A DNA stretch of 6,647 nucleotides from the NCBI GenBank assembly GCA_023264315.1, contig JALQST010000175.1, positions 1 to 6,647 of the forward strand, in the 5' to 3' direction. This document shows, in pieces, positions 1-5,721 of the stretch. The notes under the pieces were generated by a model, which searched no databases, was not told the DNA's origin, and saw nothing but the letters and a program-made list of their open reading frames with translations. Made by a program: the position numbers and the translations under genes. Source of the DNA: Nodosilinea sp. BSH.14 (lineage in GTDB: Bacteria > Cyanobacteriota > Cyanobacteriia > Phormidesmidales > Phormidesmidaceae). Within the stretch, counting starts at the first letter, position 1. Every line of letters starts with the position of its first letter.

Positions 1-7
1 TTGGCCG

Positions 8-60
8 TTCACCCTGAGCCTGTCGAAGGGTGAAAAGGCTTCGACAGGCTCAGCCTGAGC
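8..60. repeat. Interleaved inverted-repeat (REP-like) element
   Basis: Three inverted repeats overlap within 53 bases. The arms at 8-15 (TTCACCCT) and 27-34 (AGGGTGAA) match perfectly around an 11-nt loop. The arms at 14-28 (CTGAGCCTGTCGAAG) and 39-53 match perfectly over 15 bp around a 10-nt loop. GCTCAG at 48-53 faces CTGAGC at 55-60. CCTGAGC is also repeated directly at 13-19 and 54-60. The first two hairpins share bases and cannot form together. The core resembles a palindromic intergenic repeat (TTCGACAGGCTCAG type) that I recall from many unrelated bacterial genomes; that is memory, not a search. A rho-independent terminator of an upstream gene is less likely because no uninterrupted T-run follows the stem (only TATTTTAT at 63-70). 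Confidence 0.7.
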
Positions 61-100
61 GGTATTTTATTCGCCAGCCTAGTCATACTGAGAATTGCTG

Positions 101-129
101 TTGACAGAAGCCTGGTCTAGCCGTAGACC
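101..129 (+). promoter_or_regulatory. Probable sigma70-type promoter of the SpoIIM-family gene
   Basis: A perfect -35 hexamer TTGACA lies at 101-106. After a 17-bp spacer, TAGACC (124-129) occupies the -10 position and matches the consensus at 3 of 6 bases, so the -10 is weak. Transcription would start near 136, giving a leader of about 45 nt to the ATG at 181. That would leave the in-frame TTG at 130 outside the transcript. Predicted from sequence only. Confidence 0.45.
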
Positions 130-180
130 TTGAGCCTAGCCTACACTGCGGTTGGATCTCCATTTTTCCCGATTTATTTC

Positions 181-1170
181 ATGAATATCCAGCGTTGGAT
201 GGCGCGCCGCGAGGCCAGTTGGCGGCAGTTGGATGATCTGCTTCGGCGGGCCGAGGATAAGGGGTTAACCCATCTCTCGGGGGCGGAGGTGCGGCAAATG
301 GCCAGTCTCTACCGCTCCGTCTCGGCGGATTTGGCCCGGGCTAAAGGCCAAGCGGTGGGGCAGGCAGTGATCAAAGACCTGCAACAGCTCACGAGCCGGG
401 GCTATCGCCAAATTTATCAGGGGTCTCGGCGGCAGGAGTGGCAGGACATCCTGGATTTCTTTCGCTATGGCTTTCCCGAAACCGTTCAGCAAACCTGGGT
501 CTACATCGCCATTGCCACCGCGCTTTTTGGTTTAGGTGGCCTGGTAGGGTGGTGGTTTGCTTGGCAAGATCCGGCCTTTCTCACCCTGGTGTTGGGCCAA
601 GAATTTGTGGAGGAGGTGAAAAGCAGCCAGGAACTCTGGACGGTCTCGATTCTGGGTATGGAGCCCGTCGCCTCCAGCCAAATCATGATCAACAACATCG
701 GTGTATCGCTGTGGGCGATGATTGGCGGCATTGCCATGTTTCTGCCCAGCATCCCCCTGCTGACGCCACCGGGAGCCTTCACCGTCTATCTTCTGGTCTT
801 TAATGGGGTGATGATTGGCTGCGTTGGGGTGCTGGTGGCCCAGGCAAATTTGGCCTGGGATCTGTGGGCCTTTGTCTTCCCCCACGGAGCGCTGGAGTTG
901 CCCGCCATTTTCATCGCTGGCGGGGCCGGATTGCTGCTGGCCCGCAGTATCCTCCTGCCGGGAGCCTATCGCCGTGTCGATGCCCTACGAATTCACGGGC
1001 TTCAGGCGGTGCGGCTACTCTACGGCGTCATCACGCTGCTGGTGCTGGCGGGCCTGATCGAAGGCTTTTTCTCCCCCCAAACCTGGATTCCCCATGGGCT
1101 GAAATATGCGGTGGGGACGGCGCTCTTCATCGGTCTGGTGCAGTACTGTCGTCGCCAACGCCCAGCCTAG
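181..1170 (+). CDS. Stage II sporulation protein M (SpoIIM/DUF95) family membrane protein
   Basis: A 329-residue polytopic membrane protein of the SpoIIM/DUF95 family. In Bacillus, SpoIIM belongs to the DMP peptidoglycan-remodelling complex needed for engulfment. Cyanobacteria do not sporulate and the role of their homologues is unknown. Residues 1-100 are soluble, charged and helical (MNIQRWMARR, then LYRSVSADLARA at 43-54). About six hydrophobic segments follow, near 106-126, 165-190, 200-222, 228-256, 277-297 and 306-321. Family-type features are the NN pair at 171-172 before a hydrophobic helix, PHGALELPA (234-242), and GLIEGF (291-296) near the end. I chose the ATG at 181 because cyanobacterial homologues typically begin MNIQRW and the likely promoter ends near 129. 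The open frame extends to a TTG at 130. There is no clear Shine-Dalgarno. Its stop is 6 bp from the stop of the convergent YqeG-family gene. Family assignment is firm; cellular role is not known. Confidence 0.92.
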   Translation: MNIQRWMARREASWRQLDDLLRRAEDKGLTHLSGAEVRQMASLYRSVSADLARAKGQAVGQAVIKDLQQLTSRGYRQIYQGSRRQEWQDILDFFRYGFPETVQQTWVYIAIATALFGLGGLVGWWFAWQDPAFLTLVLGQEFVEEVKSSQELWTVSILGMEPVASSQIMINNIGVSLWAMIGGIAMFLPSIPLLTPPGAFTVYLLVFNGVMIGCVGVLVAQANLAWDLWAFVFPHGALELPAIFIAGGAGLLLARSILLPGAYRRVDALRIHGLQAVRLLYGVITLLVLAGLIEGFFSPQTWIPHGLKYAVGTALFIGLVQYCRRQRPA

Positions 1171-1181
1171 GATGACCTAGG
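1166..1181. repeat. Small inverted repeat spanning two convergent stop codons
   Basis: CCTAG (1166-1170) and CTAGG (1177-1181) are inverted around 6 bp and each contains the TAG stop of one of the two convergent genes. The wider context shows CCTAGG at 1166-1171 and again at 1176-1181. A 5-bp stem is too short and has no T-run, so this is not a convincing bidirectional terminator. It does mean that no separate terminator fits between the genes. Confidence 0.4.
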
Positions 1182-1713
1182 GCGAGGGGGGCGGTGTGGA
1201 GCCGACGGAAATCCCTAGGGCACGCAGCAGGGCCACCTCCAGGGTGCGCAGGAGGGAAACCCGAGGCTGATGCTGATCGAGCCGGGGCATGGGATCCACC
1301 AAAATTGTGAACAATCCTAGGCGGTTCCCTGCCAAGACGTCGGTGAACAGGCGGTCGCCCACCATGGCCACCTGCTCCGGGGGCAGATTCATGGCCACCA
1401 AGGCTTGCTTGAGTTTGCGACGGGAGGGCTTTCTGGCGCGGGTGAGGTAGGGCACCCCTAGGGCGTCGGCGATGCGTTTAATCCGGTGGCCGTTGACGTT
1501 GTTGCTGACCAGCCAGACCTCACCCACCGCTTTGATGCTGGCCATCCAGGCGATCAGGTCGGGGTCGCTTTCCGCCTGACGTAGGGGCACCAGGGTATCG
1601 TCTACGTCCAAAATCAGTCCCTTAAGGTTATGACGGCGCATCAGATCTGGGGACAGGGCAAACACACTTCCCCCCAGCACCAAATTCGGTTGTACCAGGC
1701 TAGACCACACCAT
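1177..1713 (-). CDS. YqeG-family HAD (subfamily IIIA) phosphatase
   Basis: A 178-residue HAD-superfamily hydrolase of the YqeG family (haloacid-dehalogenase-like phosphatases; physiological substrate unsettled). All four HAD motifs are intact, numbering from the ATG at 1713. Motif I is DVDDT (36-40), with nucleophile Asp36 and acid/base Asp38. Motif II is VSNN (69-72). The motif III lysine is Lys95 in RKPSR. Motif IV is GDRLFTD (119-125), with acidic residues Asp120 and Asp125. An active Mg-dependent phosphatase is therefore expected. The N-terminus VQPNLVLGGSV is typical of the family. Start choice: an in-frame TTG at 1719 has AAGGGG 6 nt upstream, against 12 nt for the ATG, so a TTG start adding two residues is a real alternative. 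It is the last gene of the minus-strand cluster, about 130 bp downstream of mltG, and converges on the SpoIIM-family gene. Confidence 0.92.
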   Translation of the reverse strand: MVWSSLVQPNLVLGGSVFALSPDLMRRHNLKGLILDVDDTLVPLRQAESDPDLIAWMASIKAVGEVWLVSNNVNGHRIKRIADALGVPYLTRARKPSRRKLKQALVAMNLPPEQVAMVGDRLFTDVLAGNRLGLFTILVDPMPRLDQHQPRVSLLRTLEVALLRALGISVGSTPPPSP

Positions 1714-1782
1714 CGCCAAAACGTACCCCTTCTGAGTGATTCCCCCGGCGTGATGTCCGAGTCGTTCCCTTTGCTTTCCACC

Positions 1783-1807
1783 GATCCCATGCCCTTGACT
1801 TGGGATC
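1783..1807. repeat. Intercistronic inverted repeat between mltG and the YqeG-family gene
   Basis: GATCCCA (1783-1789) and TGGGATC (1801-1807) form a perfect 7-bp stem around an 11-nt loop. CCGAT at 1781 and ATCGG at 1809 give an alternative outer pairing. On the minus strand it lies about 40 nt downstream of the mltG stop. No T-run follows it in that direction, so it is not a standard terminator. It could be an mRNA-stabilising or processing hairpin, or chance. The remainder of the 1714-1845 spacer shows no further gene. Confidence 0.3.
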
Positions 1808-1845
1808 CATCGGATTCGGTTCCCTTGGGCCGTGCGCTCTCGACC

Positions 1846-2919
1846 CTAGTTATTGTTGAAGGTTGCCCGGATGGCGTTTTTGGCCGCCTCATGCTCGGCT
1901 AGGGTGCGGCTGAAGACGTGGGTGCCATCGTAGCGGGCGACAAAGAAGAGATATTCCGTATCCTCTGGGTTCAGCACCGCCTCTAGGCTAGCGGTGCCCG
2001 GACTGGCGATGGGCGTGGGCGGTAAGCCGGGGTTGATATAGGTATTGTAGGGCGAGGGGGTGCCCACCTGGGCCCAGGTGAGGGGCTGTTCGGGGGTTTG
2101 GGTAATGCCCAGGCCGTATTCCACGGTGGGGTCGGCCCCGAGGGGAATGTTCTGCTCTAGGCGGTTGGTAAAGACCCCAGCGATGGTGCCCCGTTCTTCG
2201 GCGATGACGGATTCCTTTTCCACAATGCTGCTGAGCGTGACCCAATCCAGCAGGGACAGGTTAATGACGTTGGGGTTGTAGAGGGGCAGGGCGGTGGTCT
2301 CAAATTGGCGCAACATGATGTCCCGTACCTGGGTGGCGGTGATGCCCTCGGCGGGCAACTGGTAGGTGTTGGGGAACAAAAAGCCCTCTAGGTGGGGCAG
2401 GCCATCGGGAAGCCAGGGGAACTGATCGCGGGGGATATCCTCGGTGACGGCCAAAAACTCGGCGGCGGGGAAGAAGCCCTCCTGCTCAAAGTAGGCCGCC
2501 ATTTGGCGAAGGTTCCAGCCTTCGGGAATGGTGAAGGCGGTCTGCACCACCTGCCCTGTCCAAATGATTTCGGCGATATCGGTCATGGCACTGGTGGGGG
2601 CCAGGGCGTAGGCACCCGCTTGGAAGCCACTCTCCGGAGCCTGCCGCGCCTGCCAGCGAGTCCACAACCTCCAGGCCAAGGCCGAGCGAATCAGCCCCGC
2701 CGCCTCTAGGTCTTGGCCAATCTGCTGCCCCGGTGTGCCGGGGGGAATTTGAATTTGGATGGTTTGGTCGGCGCTTTGTTCGGTGGCGTCTGCCACCACG
2801 GGGGCAGTGGCCCAACTCCACCAGGCCCAGCCCTGCCAAGCGGCGATCCCCGCCGCCACCGGAACCACGAGGCCCAGAAAGCCCCACTTTACCCACTTAG
2901 ACCCTTTCGCGTTCGCCAT
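1846..2919 (-). CDS. mltG: Endolytic murein transglycosylase MltG (YceG family)
   Basis: A 357-residue YceG/DUF175 protein. MltG is an inner-membrane lytic transglycosylase that cuts nascent glycan strands and is thought to set strand length or end polymerisation. A cytoplasmic basic tip (MANAKGSKWVK) is followed by one membrane anchor at about 11-37, so the rest is periplasmic. Residues 53-130 form the LysM-like substrate-binding part (IPPGTPGQQIGQDL). The catalytic YceG domain follows: LEGFLFPNTY (177-186), SIVEKE (231-236), NRL and LGADPTVEYGLG (252-271), and SPYNTYINPGLPPTPIASPG (289-308). The EKE at 234-236 contains the glutamate equivalent to catalytic Glu218 of the E. coli enzyme. Length and domain order are normal. 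The ATG at 2919 is the first start and precedes the anchor directly; AAGG lies only 2 nt upstream, so there is no well-spaced Shine-Dalgarno. It lies 103 bp downstream of the DUF3727 gene, in a cluster order shared with Firmicutes. Confidence 0.95.
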   Translation of the reverse strand: MANAKGSKWVKWGFLGLVVPVAAGIAAWQGWAWWSWATAPVVADATEQSADQTIQIQIPPGTPGQQIGQDLEAAGLIRSALAWRLWTRWQARQAPESGFQAGAYALAPTSAMTDIAEIIWTGQVVQTAFTIPEGWNLRQMAAYFEQEGFFPAAEFLAVTEDIPRDQFPWLPDGLPHLEGFLFPNTYQLPAEGITATQVRDIMLRQFETTALPLYNPNVINLSLLDWVTLSSIVEKESVIAEERGTIAGVFTNRLEQNIPLGADPTVEYGLGITQTPEQPLTWAQVGTPSPYNTYINPGLPPTPIASPGTASLEAVLNPEDTEYLFFVARYDGTHVFSRTLAEHEAAKNAIRATFNNN

Positions 2920-3022
2920 AACCTTGGGATTGCGCTGCTGTACGTCACAAGTTTGAAGTTATCCGTGCAGAAGATCGGTGGTCGGTCGTAAACCCGAGAT
3001 GACCCCAGGCCCATGGCCCATC

Positions 3023-3592
3023 CTAGTCGTCTAAAACATCGAACAGCTTTTCTTCCAGGCTACCGCGAATGGCCTGGAATTCCTCTGGGGTCACGATAGC
3101 TAGGGTGCCCTTGGCGGTGCGGTAGGCAAAGATCAGCAGGGGCTCTACTGGGGTGCAGAGGACGTATTCCTGCTCGTCATGGAAACAGTTCGCCAGGACT
3201 TGGAACTCCTCCGTCATCGGATCCCCAGCCTCATCCACCTCATCCAATTCCAGAATGAGGCAGTTTTCCTCATCCACCTCGGGCAGTTCCCCAGCGGCGG
3301 TGAGGGTGATGGCCGTGCGCTGAAGGGTGAGGTTGTGCTCCGCGAGAACGGCCTTGGCCGTGGGAAAGACGAGATCAATGTCGTCGTCTTCGATGTCCAT
3401 CAGCACCCCGTCATCGTCCTCCTCTTCCTCCTGCCACACGAAGATTTCAATGGGGGAATCGATGGGCAACAGCAGCAAATACTCTCGACCGTTGAGGTCA
3501 AAGCGCTGCTCTACCTGGCAGGGCAGAAAGCGGCCTGCATCATCCGTGAGGACAACGGCTGAGTCGTCGAAGGCTTGGGTATCATCCGCCAT
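3023..3592 (-). CDS. DUF3727 (DUF1292-like N-terminus) protein of unknown function
   Basis: A 189-residue, strongly acidic, probably soluble protein of the cyanobacterial and plastid DUF3727 family. Residues 10-55 form the DUF1292-like beta-rich part (VVLTDDAGRFLPC, then YLLLLPIDSPIEIFVW). An acidic linker follows (EEEEDDDGVLMDIEDDDID, 55-73). The DUF3727 region covers about 75-189 and ends EEFQAIRGSLEEKLFDVLDD. No catalytic motif, membrane segment or signal peptide is visible. The frame stays open upstream to ATGs at 3676 and 3700, but those would overlap the end of ruvX and add a non-family-like 36-residue extension. The ATG at 3592 gives the N-terminus seen in homologues and leaves a 70-bp spacer. 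It sits between ruvX and mltG, the position held by the DUF1292 gene yrzB in Bacillus. Function unknown; the neighbourhood suggests, but does not show, a link to either partner. Confidence 0.9.
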   Translation of the reverse strand: MADDTQAFDDSAVVLTDDAGRFLPCQVEQRFDLNGREYLLLLPIDSPIEIFVWQEEEEDDDGVLMDIEDDDIDLVFPTAKAVLAEHNLTLQRTAITLTAAGELPEVDEENCLILELDEVDEAGDPMTEEFQVLANCFHDEQEYVLCTPVEPLLIFAYRTAKGTLAIVTPEEFQAIRGSLEEKLFDVLDD

Positions 3593-3662
3593 GGAGGCTA
3601 CTCTATCTATGCTGGATGGACAAATTGCGAAAAACGGAGCGGGACGTTCAAAAACAGTGTTA

Positions 3663-4109
3663 TCAGAATATCCCATCCTGTTCCGTCCTTGGCCGTTCAT
3701 CCAGCCAGCGCTGCAAAATTAGGGCCGCCGCCTTGCGATCCACCAAGCCTTTATCCGCCTGGACGGATCCCCCCTGGTTCCGAATCAGTTCCTCGGCCTC
3801 TAGGGAGGTAAACCGTTCATCAATGTAGACCACGGGCAGCTTCAGGGCTTTGGAGAGGCCCGTAGCCATGCGCCGCACCTGTTTGGCCTGGGCTCCTTCC
3901 TCTCCCGCCACGGTGAGGGGTAGGCCAACCACCAGCACCTCCGCTTGGCGCTCCTGAACCAGTTCCGCCAGTTCGGCCACCACCTGGTTGAAGGACTGGC
4001 GATAGATGGTGGTTAAGCCGGAGGCCATCAGCCCCAAACGGTCGCACCCGGCCACACCGATGCGTTTGCGACCAATATCCAGGCCAAGGGCCGAAATGGG
4101 CTGACTCAA
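3663..4109 (-). CDS. ruvX: RuvX (YqgF) putative Holliday-junction resolvase / pre-16S rRNA nuclease
   Basis: A 148-residue RNase H-fold protein of the YqgF/RuvX family, of normal length. It is annotated as a putative Holliday-junction resolvase, and in E. coli YqgF is implicated in 5' maturation of pre-16S rRNA. Family motifs are complete: LGLDIGRKRIGVA (8-20, acidic Asp11), VVGLPLT (60-66), YIDERFTS (95-102, with Asp97 and Glu98), and the C-terminal DRKAAALILQRWLD (124-137, Asp124). The acidic metal-binding set therefore looks intact. The start is TTG at 4109. The in-frame stop at 4131-4133 has no ATG or GTG after it, and the next ATG (residue 28) would delete motif I, so the non-standard start is forced. 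GGGAGA at 4119-4124 (minus strand) is a plausible Shine-Dalgarno. It is 44 bp downstream of the GNAT gene and 70 bp upstream of the DUF3727 gene. Confidence 0.95.
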   Translation of the reverse strand: MSQPISALGLDIGRKRIGVAGCDRLGLMASGLTTIYRQSFNQVVAELAELVQERQAEVLVVGLPLTVAGEEGAQAKQVRRMATGLSKALKLPVVYIDERFTSLEAEELIRNQGGSVQADKGLVDRKAAALILQRWLDERPRTEQDGIF

Positions 4110-4118
4110 GGTGCGGCT

Positions 4119-4124
4119 TCTCCC
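4119..4124 (-). promoter_or_regulatory. Probable ribosome binding site for the TTG-initiated ruvX
   Basis: Read on the minus strand the bases are GGGAGA, 9 nt upstream of the TTG at 4109. It is one of few recognisable Shine-Dalgarno sequences in this window, and it supports the TTG as the true start where no ATG or GTG is available. Confidence 0.45.
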
Positions 4125-4153
4125 TAAAACTCACCGCTGAAATCCTGACCCAC

Positions 4154-5374
4154 CTACACCTCTGGCCGATCTGGGGGCTGGGGCAGGGCGGGATCTATAC
4201 CGTCGGGGGCGGGTTTGGGGATGGGTTTGGGTGGCAGTTCCGTGGCCCAGGTCATGCGTCCGGGGATGGGCTTGGCGGCGGGTTGCAGCCCCGTGAACAC
4301 GTCAGAAAGTTGCAGACCTTCCAGGGAAATGGGCTTGCTCTCCCGCACCTTGTGCCACACCGAACGGGACATCAGCAGGGTGTGGGAGTCCGGCACGGCC
4401 TCCATTTGGGTGAGGCATTCCTCTCGCTCCGGCTGGTAGTCTCGCGAGGTGAGGTGGAGGGGCTGGGCCGGGAAGGGTTGCAGAATTTTCGCCATCTGCA
4501 CCATCAACTCTGGGTAGAGCCAGGTGTAGGCCGGATGCACGGTTAGATCGGCGGTGTGGGGCTGGCGACCATCGCGGCAAATGGTGAGCTGAAATTGACC
4601 AATGGCAGCCTTGCGCTGCTGCTCGAAGACGTAAGCGCTGACGGTTTCCAGGTTGTTCACGAGGCGATCTACAGTGGCGTTGGCGGTGCCCATGACACCG
4701 CTCTTGAAGTCTTGAATTTGGTGGTCAAACACCTGGCGCACCAGGGGCGGCATGGAAGCCGTATTCAATTGATAGAGCAACTGGGCGTCGGCATTACTGA
4801 CGGGCAGCAGGTTCGGCAAATCCGGCTCCCGCTGGGCCAGGGTGGCGATGGCCTCCGCCGGTAGCGACCAGTAGGTGGTTTGGGCCAGGGGCTGAAAGCC
4901 ATTGAAACGGTAGAGGGAGAGGGCGGTCTTGTGGTTGACGTTCACCTCCAGCATCCAGGTGCGGGCCTCCCAAACGGCTTCAAAGCAGTGGCGCAGCAGC
5001 CGCGACCCCACATCCATGTAGCCCGTAATCATCAGCTTGGCCGCCACAGCCCGGTTGACCACCACCCGTTCCACCTGCCAGGTGCTGCGGGTACGGTTGA
5101 AGGGGGCCACCTGAATGAACCCTACCAGACACCCCTGCCGCTCGGCCACAAAGGTGAGGGAGGCCGGAGCCATCGGACTGGGCATCCAGCTCAGGAGCTT
5201 GAGGGGGGCATACCAGCGTCGCTGATGATCCAGCCAGGACATCACCGACGCCGATGAAAAGTTGTCGTCTCCGGCATCTAGATCGTCGGGGTGCCACTGC
5301 GTGAGATCGTCGAGATCTCGATACTGCAAGGGCCGCACCGTAAGCATTGGGCCTGTTGTCGTCATGCGGGCCAT
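4154..5374 (-). CDS. GNAT-family N-acetyltransferase-like protein
   Basis: A 406-residue protein, about twice the length of a single GNAT domain. The N-terminal half carries a recognisable acetyl-CoA-dependent acetyltransferase fold. RPLQYRDLDDL opens at residue 14, strands TFVAERQGCLVGFIQVAPF run 74-92, the motif A strand VERVVVN is at 101-107, and helix GSRLLRHCFE is at 123-132. LEVNVNHKTALSLYRFNGF (142-160) is the classic closing NxxAxxLYxxxGF signature. The pyrophosphate loop is not a canonical Q/RxxGxG/A, so activity is uncertain. Residues 185-345 resemble nothing I can name; a second, degenerate GNAT-like lobe is possible. The last ~40 residues are proline-rich and probably disordered. 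Substrate unknown. Start: ATG at 5374, with TTG at 5380 and ATGs at 5365 and 5347 as alternatives. The 5347 start begins closest to the conserved RPLQYRDL. No Shine-Dalgarno decides. It is the first gene of the minus-strand cluster, 44 bp upstream of ruvX. Confidence 0.83.
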   Translation of the reverse strand: MARMTTTGPMLTVRPLQYRDLDDLTQWHPDDLDAGDDNFSSASVMSWLDHQRRWYAPLKLLSWMPSPMAPASLTFVAERQGCLVGFIQVAPFNRTRSTWQVERVVVNRAVAAKLMITGYMDVGSRLLRHCFEAVWEARTWMLEVNVNHKTALSLYRFNGFQPLAQTTYWSLPAEAIATLAQREPDLPNLLPVSNADAQLLYQLNTASMPPLVRQVFDHQIQDFKSGVMGTANATVDRLVNNLETVSAYVFEQQRKAAIGQFQLTICRDGRQPHTADLTVHPAYTWLYPELMVQMAKILQPFPAQPLHLTSRDYQPEREECLTQMEAVPDSHTLLMSRSVWHKVRESKPISLEGLQLSDVFTGLQPAAKPIPGRMTWATELPPKPIPKPAPDGIDPALPQPPDRPEV

Positions 5375-5407
5375 AGCCAAGACCGTAGAAGACCAGTTTA
5401 TTCGCCT

Positions 5408-5436
5408 ATCTTAGCCGTTTTTCTCGATTTCCACAG
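5408..5436 (-). promoter_or_regulatory. Possible weak promoter of the minus-strand cluster
   Basis: On the minus strand, TAAGAT (5413-5408) is a good -10 (5 of 6), but the hexamer 17 bp upstream (CTGTGG, 5436-5431) matches the -35 consensus poorly. If used, transcription would begin near 5401 and give a leader of about 27 nt to the ATG at 5374. Low-confidence prediction. Confidence 0.25.
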
Positions 5437-5525
5437 CCCTGAAGTTTTCACCGCCAACGGGGTGATCTCCCAAGATTTACGGCGCGGCTAGGGCAAAACT
5501 GGAGAGTCGCCCTCGGCTGAGTTCA

Positions 5526-5554
5526 TGGCCACAACCATTTACAAAACTTATAAT
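5526..5554 (+). promoter_or_regulatory. Probable sigma70-type promoter of cruF
   Basis: A perfect -10 box TATAAT lies at 5549-5554. Exactly 17 bp upstream, TGGCCA (5526-5531) matches 4 of 6 bases of TTGACA. Transcription would start near 5561, giving a leader of about 160 nt to the ATG at 5722 or about 40 nt to the upstream in-frame ATG at 5602. This is the best promoter-like sequence in the window after the TTGACA at 101. Confidence 0.55.
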
Positions 5555-5555
5555 T
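5538..5555 (+). promoter_or_regulatory. HLR1-like motif (candidate RpaB site) overlapping the cruF promoter
   Basis: The cyanobacterial HLR1 element is two copies of (G/T)TTACA(A/T)(A/T) separated by 2 bp and is bound by the response regulator RpaB. Here TTTACAAA (5538-5545) matches the half-site perfectly. After AC, TTATAATT (5548-5555) matches the second half-site at 5 of 8 positions. The motif covers the spacer and -10 box, the arrangement expected for repression under low light with release under high light. Light-induced carotenoid glycoside synthesis fits. Because the second half coincides with the -10 box, its similarity may be partly fortuitous. Confidence 0.4.
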
Positions 5556-5721
5556 TAGGGCACGATTTCATCATGAGTCCCCCTCTCATCGTCGGTCATC
5601 GATGTTGTCCGCGAATTTATCGTTGGCTGCAACCGTGGTCGCCGTCAACGTCGTCGGTTCCACCGATTCCGTCGCCCTAACAGCCCCTTTCCCCTTCTGC
5701 AAGCGGTATCTGAGATTCACC

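Larger units (their letters stand above)
5375..5721. other. Divergent intergenic region between the GNAT-like gene and cruF
   Basis: 347 bp without a convincing gene. Its GNAT-proximal part (5375-5440) holds only a weak minus-strand -10-like box. Its middle (5526-5555) holds the cruF promoter and an HLR1-like motif. Its right part (about 5562-5721) would be the cruF mRNA leader. A 35-codon ORF (ATG 5573 to TAA 5680) and an in-frame upstream ATG at 5602 lie in that leader. I see no tRNA, riboswitch consensus or terminator here. Confidence 0.6.

Noticed and set aside
130..180. TTG start at 130 for the SpoIIM-family gene
   Set aside because: It sits immediately after the predicted -10 region, and the extra 17 residues do not resemble the family N-terminus. 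MNIQRW at 181 is the usual beginning.
2920..3022. Separate promoter for mltG in the 103-bp spacer
   Set aside because: On the minus strand I found TTTACG and GATAAC-like boxes but not at a workable spacing, so I cannot support a promoter.
3593..3700. N-terminal extension of the DUF3727 protein from ATG 3700 or 3676
   Set aside because: It would overlap the ruvX 3' end by up to 38 bp, and it adds residues that do not resemble the family N-terminus. The ATG at 3592 fits homologues.
5291..5491. Plus-strand ORF antisense to the GNAT gene start
   Set aside because: It mostly lies opposite a well-supported gene and encodes a basic, Arg/His-rich low-information peptide. It is a shadow frame of GC-rich DNA.
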